From contig JAACJM010000294.1 of NCBI GenBank assembly GCA_013368315.1, forward strand, positions 33,329 through 97,328: a DNA stretch of 64,000 bases, written 5' to 3'. The notes beneath the pieces were generated by a model that saw only the letters and a list, made by a program, of their open reading frames with translations, did no database searches and had not been told where the DNA came from. Origin of the DNA: Tetrapyrgos nigripes. Lineage: Eukaryota; Basidiomycota; Agaricomycetes; Agaricales; Campanellaceae. This document shows positions 35,849-45,699 of the stretch, in pieces (within the stretch, counting starts at the first letter, position 1; each line of letters begins with the position of its first letter). The position numbers and the translations under genes were made by a program.

Positions 35849-37169
35849 TCAAGTTGTACCTTGCTCTTCCAGCTCTTCCAAGCGTCTGACTTGCCTACAA
35901 AAACGAAGAGATTAGCAACCTGTAACACAGAGAGCACACGAGAGAAAAACTCACCTATCTCGCACAGCCTCTTGCCATCTCTGCAGCTTGGCAATCTCAT
36001 GGACCGGGAATCCATAAATCTTTGGCCGATACCTATCAGCCTTGAGTGCTACGCTCGCAGTATTGATGTTCTCCCCTCCTCCTTCAACAATCATCGGCGC
36101 TTCTTCCTTCTGCCTTCGAGTCCTCGTACGCGTTATCTCTCCACCAGCGGCACCATTACCTGTCGCTCCAGATCCCGAAGCACCCGAATTAGAAGCCAAC
36201 GGTCCCAAATCTGCCGGTCCACTTTTCGGTGGAATAAGGGTAGGGTATACGAGGAAAAGGAGGTGAGGGAACGTTGTACCGAAATACGCTCCATCGATGG
36301 ATCCATGTCTAGATGATTTGGGTGAATAAAGGTCTTCGCAGCGTCCACAGTACAATTTGACGGATTTTTCGTAGGGGATGTCAGTGAGGCCTACGGGGAG
36401 GAGAGGTTGTTGTTGACAGAGTACACGTGGACAGCGCCCAAATTCTGCGCGTTTGTATTTTTCTAGCTTTGAGGGGATGAGTTGAGGGGTTTGCAGACAC
36501 ATAGGTAGAGTGACGCACCATCTTGGCGAGACCTCTGGCTGTGACGATCCAGCGTGCGTGTATGAGGCCGTAAAGGAGTCTAGCTTGCACATCTAGGGAG
36601 CCTCGGAACTCGTCTTGGATATCATCGTCTGTAGGCAAGATAGTGATTAGTATGATATGACACGGACGGAGCATAACATGTAGGAGTTGTAGATGACGAC
36701 AACCATGACCACACCAATGGTATAACAGAGATACTCACCTAGTTGATCAGTTATAAGATCCAACGCCTGCGGGTAATTCGCCACCTCATTGTTGAGCCCC
36801 GTCAGATTAAATCTATCCAGTATAAAGTCTTCATCGACTTCGCAAAAGTATTCGTTTCCTTTGGAAGAAAGGAACCACGATATCCACTGTAAAAGTAATA
36901 CCGTCGTCAAGGCGCGCATTCGTTCATGCATGAAAAATGGAGAGTCAGGAGATGGATCGATGTATGTCGGTATGAAAAAAGGAACATTTGGAGAGCAATC
37001 AAGTCAATTTCGTGCATTTTGATGAATTTTTTGGATGCATACCGAGCTGAGAAAAGGCGACCGAAGATTAATCGAAATCCAAACCCAACTTGCGTCTTGG
37101 ATGGACGACGAACCTAGAGTAATCCGAATCCGAGCCTGTGGAGACATCTTCCACTGCACGGTGCAGCAT
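35849..37169 (-). CDS. CKB1: Casein kinase 2 regulatory (beta) subunit, 291 aa
   Basis: The beta subunit dimerises through a zinc site and binds the CK2 catalytic subunits, setting substrate choice in nucleus and cytosol. Exons on the minus strand are 37169-37114, a 4-nt exon 37043-37046, 36886-36739, 36628-36519, 36466-35955 and 35894-35849; they join in phase to 292 codons including stop. Conserved blocks are [60 protein letters not shown], the four zinc-ligand Cys (CPRVLC and CGRC), LPVGLTDIP and [20 protein letters not shown]. An insert of about 60 residues rich in Gly/Ala/Arg precedes the conserved [12 protein letters not shown]. The first codons of the ORF upstream of 37169 begin with GTG, so ATG 37169 is chosen. 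The symbol follows the yeast beta-subunit name. Confidence 0.94.
37043..37046 (-). other. Putative 4-nt microexon of the CK2 beta gene
   Basis: On the minus strand CTCG is preceded by a good acceptor (TTTTCTCAG) and followed by a donor (GTATGC). Including it links the exon ending TACTCTAG (37114) to the exon starting TGGATATCG (36886) in the right frame and restores DYSSSWISW, matching the conserved family sequence. Direct joining of the large exons gives the wrong frame. Confidence 0.75.
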
Positions 37170-37312
37170 TTTGGTAGCCCAGTCCAAGTCTTCTGCCGTT
37201 GTGTCAAGCGTTGTGGGGAGGACGAGTCGGTGATAAGGGTACAAGAGTGTCACGCTCTGTCACACACTACGGGGAGAAATAAATGCCATTTACGGTATTT
37301 GCACAAATTTTT

Positions 37313-39324
37313 CTACACTCTGCGCTTATGCTCAGAGTCACTGCTACTGCTACTGTCCGAGTCACTGTCATCCAAGGCTTCCTTCAGGTTCTCTCTTTCC
37401 AACTCCATCTCTGCATTCCACACTTCAGGACGAACGTGTTCTTCATCGTCAAGACTCTCTGCAAACTCAATGCCCTCAATCTCTCTATCCGCATCGTCCT
37501 TCATGATCACAATCCACAGCACATCATCATTACTCCAATGCTCCAGCAAATCTGCATTCGCGACACGTCTCTGCATCGGCGTTTCCCTTGGACCCAGCGC
37601 CTCACTAACAAGTCCACTAATCAGTCCACCTCTCCTTGACGGTAACCCTTTCCTTGCTCTACGATCGTCTTTCCACTGACGCCGAGCTTCCTTCCTTTCA
37701 GATTTATACCGCTTCTTGACCTCCCGCCGAACCTCACGATACTCTTTCCGCGCTTGCCGTGCTTCTTGCCTATCATTCAACGCCTGTCCCACCATGCGCA
37801 TGTCAAACGAGCCAGATGAGGATGAATGAGACCCAACTCGGCCTGTGGGCCTTGACGAAGACGGTCTGGCCCCAAGCAAGTCTGAAGTAGGTCTACCCCC
37901 GTGTCCGTGACCAGCAGACCCTCCCTGCGTCGCAAACGTTTCATCAATCCTCTGCAACGCTCTCCTACGCTGTTCATTCTGCCTCTCCTTCTTCGACTCC
38001 TTGTGCCCATCCCATTTCAACCCCCACTGGTTTATCATCTCCATAATACCCTCTGGCTTCTTAGGAGCGGGTAACCCCTGCATCCGCAAAGACAGAGCCA
38101 ACTCGGGTCCAGGCGGCGAAACCAGTGCCAAACGTCTCCTCAAAACCACGTTCTCCGTACTCTCTCCTGGGGCAGGAGTGATAAGCGGTGGTTTATCCGC
38201 TATAGCTCGGACAATCCGACTCGACAAGGGTAGAGGTGCATGGAGGAGTACGGTACCGACTGTACGTCCGACTTTATCGAGGGTTTCTTTAGTTTTGCCT
38301 TTGCCTGAGGTTTTTGATTGGGTTTGTTTCTGGATGAGAGCGAGCATGGCTGGCGTGGTGCAGAGACGGACGGAGAGGCCTCGGGGTTTGAAGAGTCGGA
38401 GGTTGGCAGCGCGGAGGTAGCGGTCGGTGAGGGTCTTTGAAAGGACGCGCATACCCGTTTGGGCAGTGGTTTGGAGGACGATGCCGGCTATCATTGCCCA
38501 GTGGAATGGACTACGCGTAGCAGAAAGAAAACAAGTAATAGTCAGCTCTGTTTTGAACGAGGAAAAAAAATATAAAGTAATAACCACTCACACAAACCCA
38601 AGAGCCTGACCAACCGCATCTACAACTCTCAAAGGTGGACTCGCAACAATTGCCAAGTTCAGCCCGTCTATAAAATCCAACAGCGTCTGCGCCGATATGC
38701 CAACTCGCTCTAAAGTTTCATTGTAGCCCCTCGCAAAAGCCGAGTCAAATCTCGCTGAGATGCTTATTTGAGGGATACATAGTGGAAGCGGGAGTGCATC
38801 TCCTGACGCTGCCGCAGCTTGAGTTTGAGTAGGCATCCACGTCGATGAACTCTGGCCATGTTGGAGTTTATCCTGCTGCTCATAATACTCCCGCAATCTC
38901 TCCTTCTCGTCTATCGCTGTCCCACTCGGTAGGTAAGTCTGAATCAACACTTGCGCATCTCGAGTGAGTTGGATGCCATGACCAGAAGAAGACTTGGTTT
39001 CGGGCGTCCGCATCGCCGCTGGCGGTGGTGGTGGTTCCGATACTCCTCCTGATCCAGAGACATTGCTCGAGTTGTCTATTAGTACAGAATCGCCATTCAG
39101 ACAATTGGAATGACAGAAAAGACCAGCTAATGCTACTCACCATAGGGCGAAGGATTCCGAAAGGGATTTCTATCGACATAAGGCGCAGGGAACGACGGCC
39201 CTCCTGCTACGTTGGGCGTTGGCATGTGCATGTCATGCATATGACTGCCAGTCTGAGCTCCAGGTGCAGTTGCATTAGACGAATAGTAGGGTGGTGGTGG
39301 TTGGTCGCCTTGATTGAAGATCAT
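37313..39324 (-). CDS. Conserved fungal protein of unknown function, 621 aa
   Basis: Exons 39324-39141, 39075-38592 and 38510-37313 join in phase with GTGAGT/ATAG and GTGAGT/GTAG borders. The N terminus is Pro/Tyr-rich (MIFNQGDQPPPPYYSS). The central part is well ordered: AQVLIQTYLPSGTAID, GLNLAIVASPPLRVVDAVGQ, HWAMIAGIVLQTTAQTGMR and RYLRAANLRLFKPRGLSVR. These look like conserved amphipathic or membrane-proximal helices of a family I remember only as hypothetical fungal proteins. The C-terminal half is charged, with a long Arg/Lys/Glu helical stretch (EARQARKEYREVRREVKKRY) and a Ser/Asp tail that could be a CK2 target. It lies 143 bp upstream of CK2 beta on the same strand. Confidence 0.75.
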
Positions 39325-39906
39325 TTCTGCGCGTGGAAGAAGACTTAGATCCCTGGTTCAAGTTGTAGGCTGGAGAAAAGGCGAGGTAAGGTTAGGCTAA
39401 GGAACAGGGATTTGACGGCGTTCCTTTTATTGCTGGAGAAGGCTCTGTGTCTCATGGTCGACGCGAAGACGGCAAAATGGCTGATTTGCAGACTGGCAGT
39501 GTTGCACAGCAATGTGCCAAAAATAAACAGCGCGCTCTGTCAGGACAGTATATGGAAAGAGGGAGCCTTCGCTCGTAATCGAGTGATCCGTTGGAGACTC
39601 TGATCTCTAACACATTTGCTCCTGAAGGTGATATTCCAACTTATGAGCGAGGCCCTGCGAGGCCTTCCTGCTTCCCATGATATGACGATATGACAGGACC
39701 CCTAATGGGTGTAGATTTCTGTTCACCATTTCCGCGTCATTATTATCCGAACTGGAATAAAATCCTACACTTAAGTTCTGATATCGGATTTGGACTTTTC
39801 TCGTTAATTGGAGACGACGATCCCAAAAAAACAGACATGTCCACCTGGCACCCATTTAGGGGGGTCCTAGTTAACCTAACGTGCACAGTCATTATACATA
39901 TCGACT
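39325..39906. other. Intergenic
   Basis: No supported gene; frames 39412-39603 and 39607-39855 have no motif. The left part would hold the promoter of the 621-aa protein gene. Confidence 0.35.
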
Positions 39907-39985
39907 ACAGCACCTTCTGTTAGGCGAAGGCTGCGCAGAGCTGCGCAAAATGAGGAACCAGCTGAAAGGTGTACATGCATTGTAT
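39907..39985 (+). repeat. Dispersed ~80-bp repeat, copy A
   Basis: It starts GCACCTTCTGTTAGGCGAAG, continues through GGCTGCGCAGA and ACCAGCTGAAAG, and ends near a TGTATGTACG run. It matches 43096-43170 in the same orientation with about ten differences. It lies just beyond the stop of the F-box gene. Confidence 0.7.
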
Positions 39986-40016
39986 GTACGTAGCAGATAA
40001 GCAAACAATTTTCGCG

Positions 40017-41646
40017 CTACTGGTACGCAGCAACTTGGAACCAAAATGAATCCACCATCTCCGTAAAGCAGACCTTCAGCTGCTGCAACTCTGAACACTT
40101 TGGAAGGCAACCCTTGACCAACTCGATGTCCTCCACCTCTGGCTTAAACCTCCTCGACAACAAAATTTCGACTTTTTCCAATCCGGGCCCCTTACGCGTC
40201 TTCACTGGCAGAGCACGGGCTAGGCAACTATCGACTCCTGATAACAGCTCCTTTAAATCCGGCTTCTGGAATAGTCTGCGCACATCCATCTTGATTTTCC
40301 AAGGTGGAGATGTCAACGCCGTTGGTGTGAAGGCGATGGAAAGGAAATGTAAATTGGTAAAGAGTGACTCTAGGTTCTGGAGAATACTCTGCAGAAGTTG
40401 GATGTCACGATCACCGTAGAAACCAGCAAACATAATCTGGAGGTGAGTGAGGGACTCGAGATAGCTAAATGCAGGTATATGGTTGGGCTGGAGAGCTGCA
40501 ATACCTGACTCGGCTTGGAGGATTAATCACTTTGACACTACTCTGAATAACGAGATGAAACTGACCATAAATCCTGGCAAACTTGAGCTGGACGTGAGTG
40601 ATTTGACAGTGATCATAAGAAAGGATATCATGTAAAGTAGTAATATCGTCCTCTCGTGAAAGGTGCATGCTAAGATTGCGAAGACAGCTGATATCGAACA
40701 AAGATTTCGAGTGCCCAAAGAACGCTGGTAGGAGTGTATATCTTTGCCTGCGACTTCCTTCATCAGACGCACCATCCAGGTTCAAGGTGCGCAATCCTGT
40801 AGTATTTCCGCGTCTAAAAGTAGACTGGTTGGAAAGAAAACCATCCAGCTTGGTGCCAGTGCTGCCATCGTTCGTCGAATCGAATATGACTTCCCGCAGG
40901 GATAACGAGTGCAAGGTGGCATTGTCTACCTTCATCAAGATCGAAAGACACTCGACGAGGTAGAAGACCGAGGCAAATATAACGTCCTGCAACACCAACG
41001 ACTGCAATGTGCTACTATTCCGCTCCAAAAGACCGTAAAAGAGTGAGACTGTGCTCTTCGTCGCATTGGCATTGACATTAGCACTGGTATTGGTATTATC
41101 CGAATCGGTTCCTGCCAGTGGCCGCTCCGCCATCGGTTTCGGGGTGGTGTTAGTGTGTCGTATTTCGAGGAATTCGAGAGATGTGAATGTCAATGAAAGG
41201 AGATTAAGCATCTCGTTTTCAATGAGCAGGGTAGACGGGAAATATCCGCTTATCGTCAGTCTGCGGGTGTATAAAGACCATGGTTTCAAGCTGGTTTTGG
41301 ATTCGGACATAGCGCTGTCCATCATCATGACGAGATTTTTCAGTGCCCGTACACTCCTTTCTACGGCTACCCTCTCCTTCCACTGCTCGCGTACGATTGG
41401 AGACCGAATATGACTCGATATATACTCCGTTCCCGTTTTAGGAAACTCGAGAGGAAACTTCATTTCGCGAAAAAGATGGGTACGTCCATAGTCAAGCCAA
41501 GCCTGACATACGAGTGTACATGTTTTGAGAGTTGGAATGGTGTCCTGGGCTATAGCTACCCAGTCGATGATTTGGTCGAAGATTTCTTGGGGAAATGTTG
41601 GAGAGGAGGATTGGGAACCAGCAGTCCGGGCCTGGGGTTTATCCAT
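40017..41646 (-). CDS. F-box protein, 529 aa
   Basis: A likely substrate receptor of an SCF ubiquitin ligase. ATG 41646 starts MDKPQARTAGSQSSS; the longer ORF upstream begins with a non-ATG codon. The F-box-like motif is FPQEIFDQIIDWVA...LKTCTLVCQAWLDYGR (residues ~18-56). The remainder has Leu-rich segments (LEFLEIRHT, LQSLVLQDVIF, LHSLSLREVIF, GLRTLNLDGAS, CLRNLSMHL, LTHLQIMF) that resemble the irregular leucine-rich repeats of basidiomycete F-box proteins. A 41-bp GTATTG...TTTAG intron (40504-40465) joins the two exons in phase. Such genes are greatly expanded in agarics. The substrate is unknown. Confidence 0.85.
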
Positions 41647-41915
41647 CTTCAACGCGACACCGGTAGGGAGGAGGAGGTGGTGGACGCAGTTCAAGCACTA
41701 GCGTGAGAAATTTGTACTTGTTGACGCGATCGGACATGATAGTAGCTAAATTTGTCGCTCTACAGCTTCGTTCGCATTTACAGTCGACTCCCTCTTAAGG
41801 GACTCTTAACACATACATTTTTTGGAGAAAAAAACCCACTTTCCCTGCCAACTTAGTGCTCTCTCAAAAGGCATACATTTTTGCGGGAACGGAGGGGTAT
41901 GCCTTAAGAGCCTAT

Positions 41916-42983
41916 CAGTAATTTCCCAAATTTATGGGCGCATGGGCGCATAGCAGCCATGCATGCCATACATGCCCATACAAAATTTTTCTGATCCGCC
42001 CCATACACTCTGCTAAATCTCCGTACACTCCCATACAGAAGAGTTTAGCGAGTGGTGCCTGAGGTTCCGGGACCAAGGTCGCGGTCACGTGAACGGTTGA
42101 AGCGGAGTTTGAAAGAACTTCTGTTGATTTGCTTTTTCAAGTTTTTGCGTCTGCCTTACTCTCAACCACCATGTCACCGTCCACTAACGTCTCTACCTCG
42201 CGTTCCCTCCATTCTCTCCCTCTTTTTCTGCCTGCCCACGTTTACCTGCACTGCTACTCTATCACAGGTAAGTGTTTACACCGAGCTTGTCATTGCAGAC
42301 TCCGAGCGGCAGCGCATCAGTGACAGATATTTTCCCGGTAAGTATCTGACTAGCTCTGCAATGAGCGGGTACTGACATCTGTTTCACTGTTCGCTTTGGC
42401 TAGGTCTTGTAGTGTCATGGGCTAGCTTCGAGAGCAAGAGTTGATTGGATTTCGGGAAGTGGAATGAGGTGAGTATGGTACATTCGCTTTCGATGCATAT
42501 CCTTGACTGATTTCTATTGCTGTTATCCAGGATCCTCTGTATCGTTCTTCGTTGAGTGTGGTTCAGTCTCGGTAAGTCCTCTCTTTGTTGTAAACTGCCT
42601 TCTCAATGTATACCTATATCATCCTTACAATCCTTTCATTGGGATTAGTGCTCGTCCTCATCTTCCTCTTTTCTCATATGTAGCATATTAATTATATTCT
42701 CCTACATGCTGTACTAGATACTAGATAGAATCTGATAATATGGATATTGTTTTTCATACCTAATTTGTTGACATCTGTGAGGTGTATGGCATGTATGGAG
42801 GTGTATGGACGACGCAAAAAGCAGGCAATTTGAGGTGCATGGGGCGTATGGGGCAGATTAGCCGACGCCATACATGTGTATGGGACTTACGCATGCCCCC
42901 CAATTCCCATACATGGATGGCGGCCGCATGGCTGTATGGCCCCATACGCGCCCATGCGCTCCATACGCCTGGAGAAAATACTG
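41916..42983. mobile_element. Probable hAT-like non-autonomous element, ~1.07 kb
   Basis: The ends are imperfect inverted repeats: CAGTAATTTCCC followed by a TATGGGCGCATGGGCGCAT block on the left, and the reverse complement of CAGTATTTTCTCC with GCGCATGGGCGCGTATGG on the right. Subterminal zones are dense in CCATAC/GTATGG words in both orientations, as in hAT elements. No 8-bp target duplication was found, and internal frames (42052-42375) show no transposase. Confidence is limited by the missing duplication. Confidence 0.55.
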
Positions 42984-43095
42984 ATGAGGGAGTTTACTGT
43001 AGTACGATTGCGAATGAACTTCAAACTAAGAACCCGGCAGCATTTCACGAAAGGCATTCAATAGATTACTGTTGACAGGAAAAGATGATCTCAAG

Positions 43096-43170
43096 CACCT
43101 TCTGTCAGGCGAAGGCTGCGCAGAACGGTACAAAATGAGAAACCAGCTGAAAGATGTGCATGTACGTATG
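43096..43170 (+). repeat. Dispersed ~80-bp repeat, copy B
   Basis: Same orientation partner of 39907-39985 (GCACCTTCTGTCAGGCGAAG onward). It lies downstream of the stop codon of the membrane-protein gene at 43291, just as copy A lies downstream of the F-box gene. Confidence 0.7.
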
Positions 43171-43290
43171 TAGGAAATGGAGTACTTAGTACTACGCTAG
43201 CTTGACGCTAGCACTACTACTTATACTAACTTGAACAGGTCCCCTCGGGTGGCTGACTTGGATACCTGCCATGACCTACTAGTCCTGCCT

Positions 43291-44457
43291 CTACTTTCGA
43301 GCCTCGAGGGTTACTTGATTCGATGGTACCGGTGGAATTACGGTATGCGTCCTTCGCGAGGTAGAGGAAGAGCTTGCTTGCTGGGAAGAACTCGTCGCTT
43401 GATCAGATCCGCTGGTGGAGGCGACAGAGTTTGGTGGATACTCATGTACGTTTCTCCGACCCGAAGTATTATGAACTTCGAGCTGATCACCACCCTCGTT
43501 CGCTGATTCGAATTTACAGTTGATAGACCAGTCGTCGATGTCTTTGTAGGTAAAGGTCAAAACGATGATCTGAATGAGACTAATGACAATCATCGCAGCT
43601 GTCGATGGGCCTCCATCTCTCCAGACGACCAGGAATGGGCTCACAACACTGCAAAAGCAGAACGGAGCCATCACAATGAACTTCCACTTGCGTTGGGTAG
43701 ACCCCGTGACCAGTGAATTCCTAAAAAACAACTGAATCATGGCAGTTGGAACTTTAAAGTCCACAATATAGCTCCCGGGACCGTCCCAGCTGTTGTTGGC
43801 ATCTCCTGGACTGCGAGATCTGACGTGAAGATGGAGAAGAGTCATCTTCTCCTCGTGAAAATGTTTTTCTTTCTCGTCCTCTAGGCATTTGAACATTGAG
43901 AAGATCGTGGTGCTGTCGCTGAAAATAGATCCGGATTTCCACTGTTCTGGCATTCGACTAGCTATCCTTGGCCACAGGAATTCACAGACATAAAAGACGA
44001 AGCGACCATGCACATGATACACTTTCCCCATGTAATCAAGTACCTGCTCCCGGCAAAACTTTTGCTCTTCGTCAGACCACCTAGTGCCGTAGATAGGGCT
44101 CTTCTGGTACACCTCCGGAGAAGCCCACGAACATACGCCCTTGTAATTAAGAGAGTAAGTCATGATGCTTGCCACCTGACCAACGACCAATATCCAGCGA
44201 CCAATGTCCGCCAGAATCATAATCGCCTTCACCCACTTATCCTCGAAGAGAAGACCAACGATGATGATATGGAAAAGTGTGATGAATATGGAAGACGCCA
44301 AAAAGATGGCAAACCGAGAAACGGCCAGTGCGGTGGTCCTGATAAGGCCTCTACGGGTTAATGTCACCTCCTGCACAGGTTGGTTCGTCGCCACATATAT
44401 CGTCGTAGGTTTCTCATTCGCCTCATGAGGCTGACGACTATGCTGTTCAATTTGCAC
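43291..44457 (-). CDS. Multi-pass membrane protein, N terminus unresolved
   Basis: An open frame of 388 codons has hydrophobic segments at about residues 48-70 (FAIFLASSIFITLFHIIIVG) and 79-102, and two more at about 262-281 and 288-306. A soluble middle domain (about 110-250) and a Ser/Thr-rich C-terminal tail are also present. The frame opens with GTG at 44457; the first in-frame ATG is codon 80, which would remove the first membrane segment. Either a small upstream exon supplies the start (an acceptor GAACAG lies six codons in) or the start is lost. No family is recognised. Confidence 0.6.
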   Translation of the reverse strand: MQIEQHSRQPHEANEKPTTIYVATNQPVQEVTLTRRGLIRTTALAVSRFAIFLASSIFITLFHIIIVGLLFEDKWVKAIMILADIGRWILVVGQVASIMTYSLNYKGVCSWASPEVYQKSPIYGTRWSDEEQKFCREQVLDYMGKVYHVHGRFVFYVCEFLWPRIASRMPEQWKSGSIFSDSTTIFSMFKCLEDEKEKHFHEEKMTLLHLHVRSRSPGDANNSWDGPGSYIVDFKVPTAMIQLFFRNSLVTGSTQRKWKFIVMAPFCFCSVVSPFLVVWRDGGPSTAAMIVISLIQIIVLTFTYKDIDDWSINCKFESANEGGDQLEVHNTSGRRNVHEYPPNSVASTSGSDQATSSSQQASSSSTSRRTHTVIPPVPSNQVTLEARK

Positions 44458-45015
44458 ATTTATTATTTACCCGCACTCTCGATATTTTTCCCCGCACATA
44501 GTGACCTACTTTCCCTGCACACTCTCGAAAACTCTCCCGCACCCAATGTTCACAAAGTCAATTCCTGGGCCTAGATGACTACTTACACCCAACCAAAACT
44601 GACTATGCGTAAATAGGACAAAATGTGCACATGAATATGAGCTCTTGCAGATATCCATTCAGTCAAATCAAAATTTTGCAGAAAAAACAATTTCTGCACA
44701 AAAGAATGGTGAAAAAGCAAATGGTATATTTCTGCATCTATCTGCGATAATATGCACAAAATTTGTAGCTGTTCTATAAGAATCCCATCCAGCCCTGTCC
44801 ACCTCGAAGTTCCTTCATAATAAGCCATACCAAGATCTAAGACAGAAGTTCCAGATGTATCATCAGCAGAGATACTGAGCATGCGCGACGTAGAACCTCA
44901 TACCATGTACAGCTTTTGGCTCTTGCTCGAGAATGACATGCTGGAAACTACTAACATATCAAAAAGGTTGAGAAGATGAAGCAAACATAGTAACTCACCA
45001 TATTCTGGACCACCT
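44458..45015. other. Intergenic, left flank of the copia element
   Basis: The minus-strand frame 44583-44882 (ATG, 99 codons) has no recognised domain. A donor-like GTGAGT occurs near 44998 on the minus strand, so a broken exon may have been present before the copia insertion. Confidence 0.35.
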
Positions 45016-45383
45016 TGTTGAACTGGCGCATTCAGTTGCAGCCATCAACATATTCTATGTAGAACAATAGTAGTAGTTATATATAGAACAATAAGATTAT
45101 ATAGACAATAAAGTGTAGTACGACAATAGTGTACGAAACCAGCATTGTTCTATCCAGTACAATAGAATATTATTGTTACTCTAGTATTAGTTTACATATA
45201 TTTGTACCTCCTAAAAGGTATATAAGGACTGGTAGATAGTCCTCCAAATAATAAGTTTTACACTTAACCCACATCGCTCAACAAGCCTCTAACAAGCCTA
45301 ATAAGCTAACTCTTATCCCCAGGTAAGTAGCGTAGTTGCCACTGCGTTTAGTAGTGTACAAGCCGTACCATGCCTGCTTAACA
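45016..45383 (+). repeat. Left LTR of the copia element
   Basis: 368 bp, TG...CA ends. It contains a TATATAAGG promoter-like word near 45221 and an AT-rich U3. Confidence 0.93.
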
Positions 45384-45396
45384 GGTTATGGGCCCC
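45384..45396 (+). promoter_or_regulatory. Primer-binding site matching the initiator tRNA-Met anticodon region
   Basis: GGTTATGGGCCCC directly follows the left LTR. Its complement contains GGGCCCATAACC, which resembles the anticodon stem-loop (CAT anticodon) of initiator tRNA-Met rather than a tRNA 3' end. Drosophila copia is known to prime from a 5' half of this tRNA at a similar site. Confidence 0.7.
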
Positions 45397-45699
45397 GAAG
45401 GCCCTTGGGAGCGCCTTCAATGGCTGCAAACCATAGACTTCGCATACTACCTGGATGGCGCCTTCATGGCTGCCTGTGGCGCCCTTGCGGCAGCCTGCGT
45501 CGCCTTTCATGGCTTGACGATATGTCCAACAGCGCAGGACTTATGTCCAGCTGCAGTTGTTGACAATCTAGGGGAGTAGTCACTGTCATGGCGCGTTTAT
45601 CGCTGCCTCTTTTCACTTCCACATGGCGCATTTAATGCTGCCTTCTTATTCTACATATGGATAAATGCTGACAGTTGACTTCCCCAGATATTATCAAAG

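Noticed and set aside
37068..37253. Upstream extension of CK2 beta to 37253
   Set aside because: The frame begins with GTG, not ATG; ATG 37169 gives a compact N terminus ending in the conserved acidic SDSDYS.
41795..41905. Stretch with CTTAAG words and TACATTTTT repeats, possibly a transposon end
   Set aside because: CTTAAGGG and CCTTAAGAG look loosely inverted, but no consistent inverted ends or duplication could be defined.
43180..43225. Small palindrome around repeated GCTAGC
   Set aside because: Two GCTAGC hexamers can form a weak hairpin, but nothing links it to a regulatory function.
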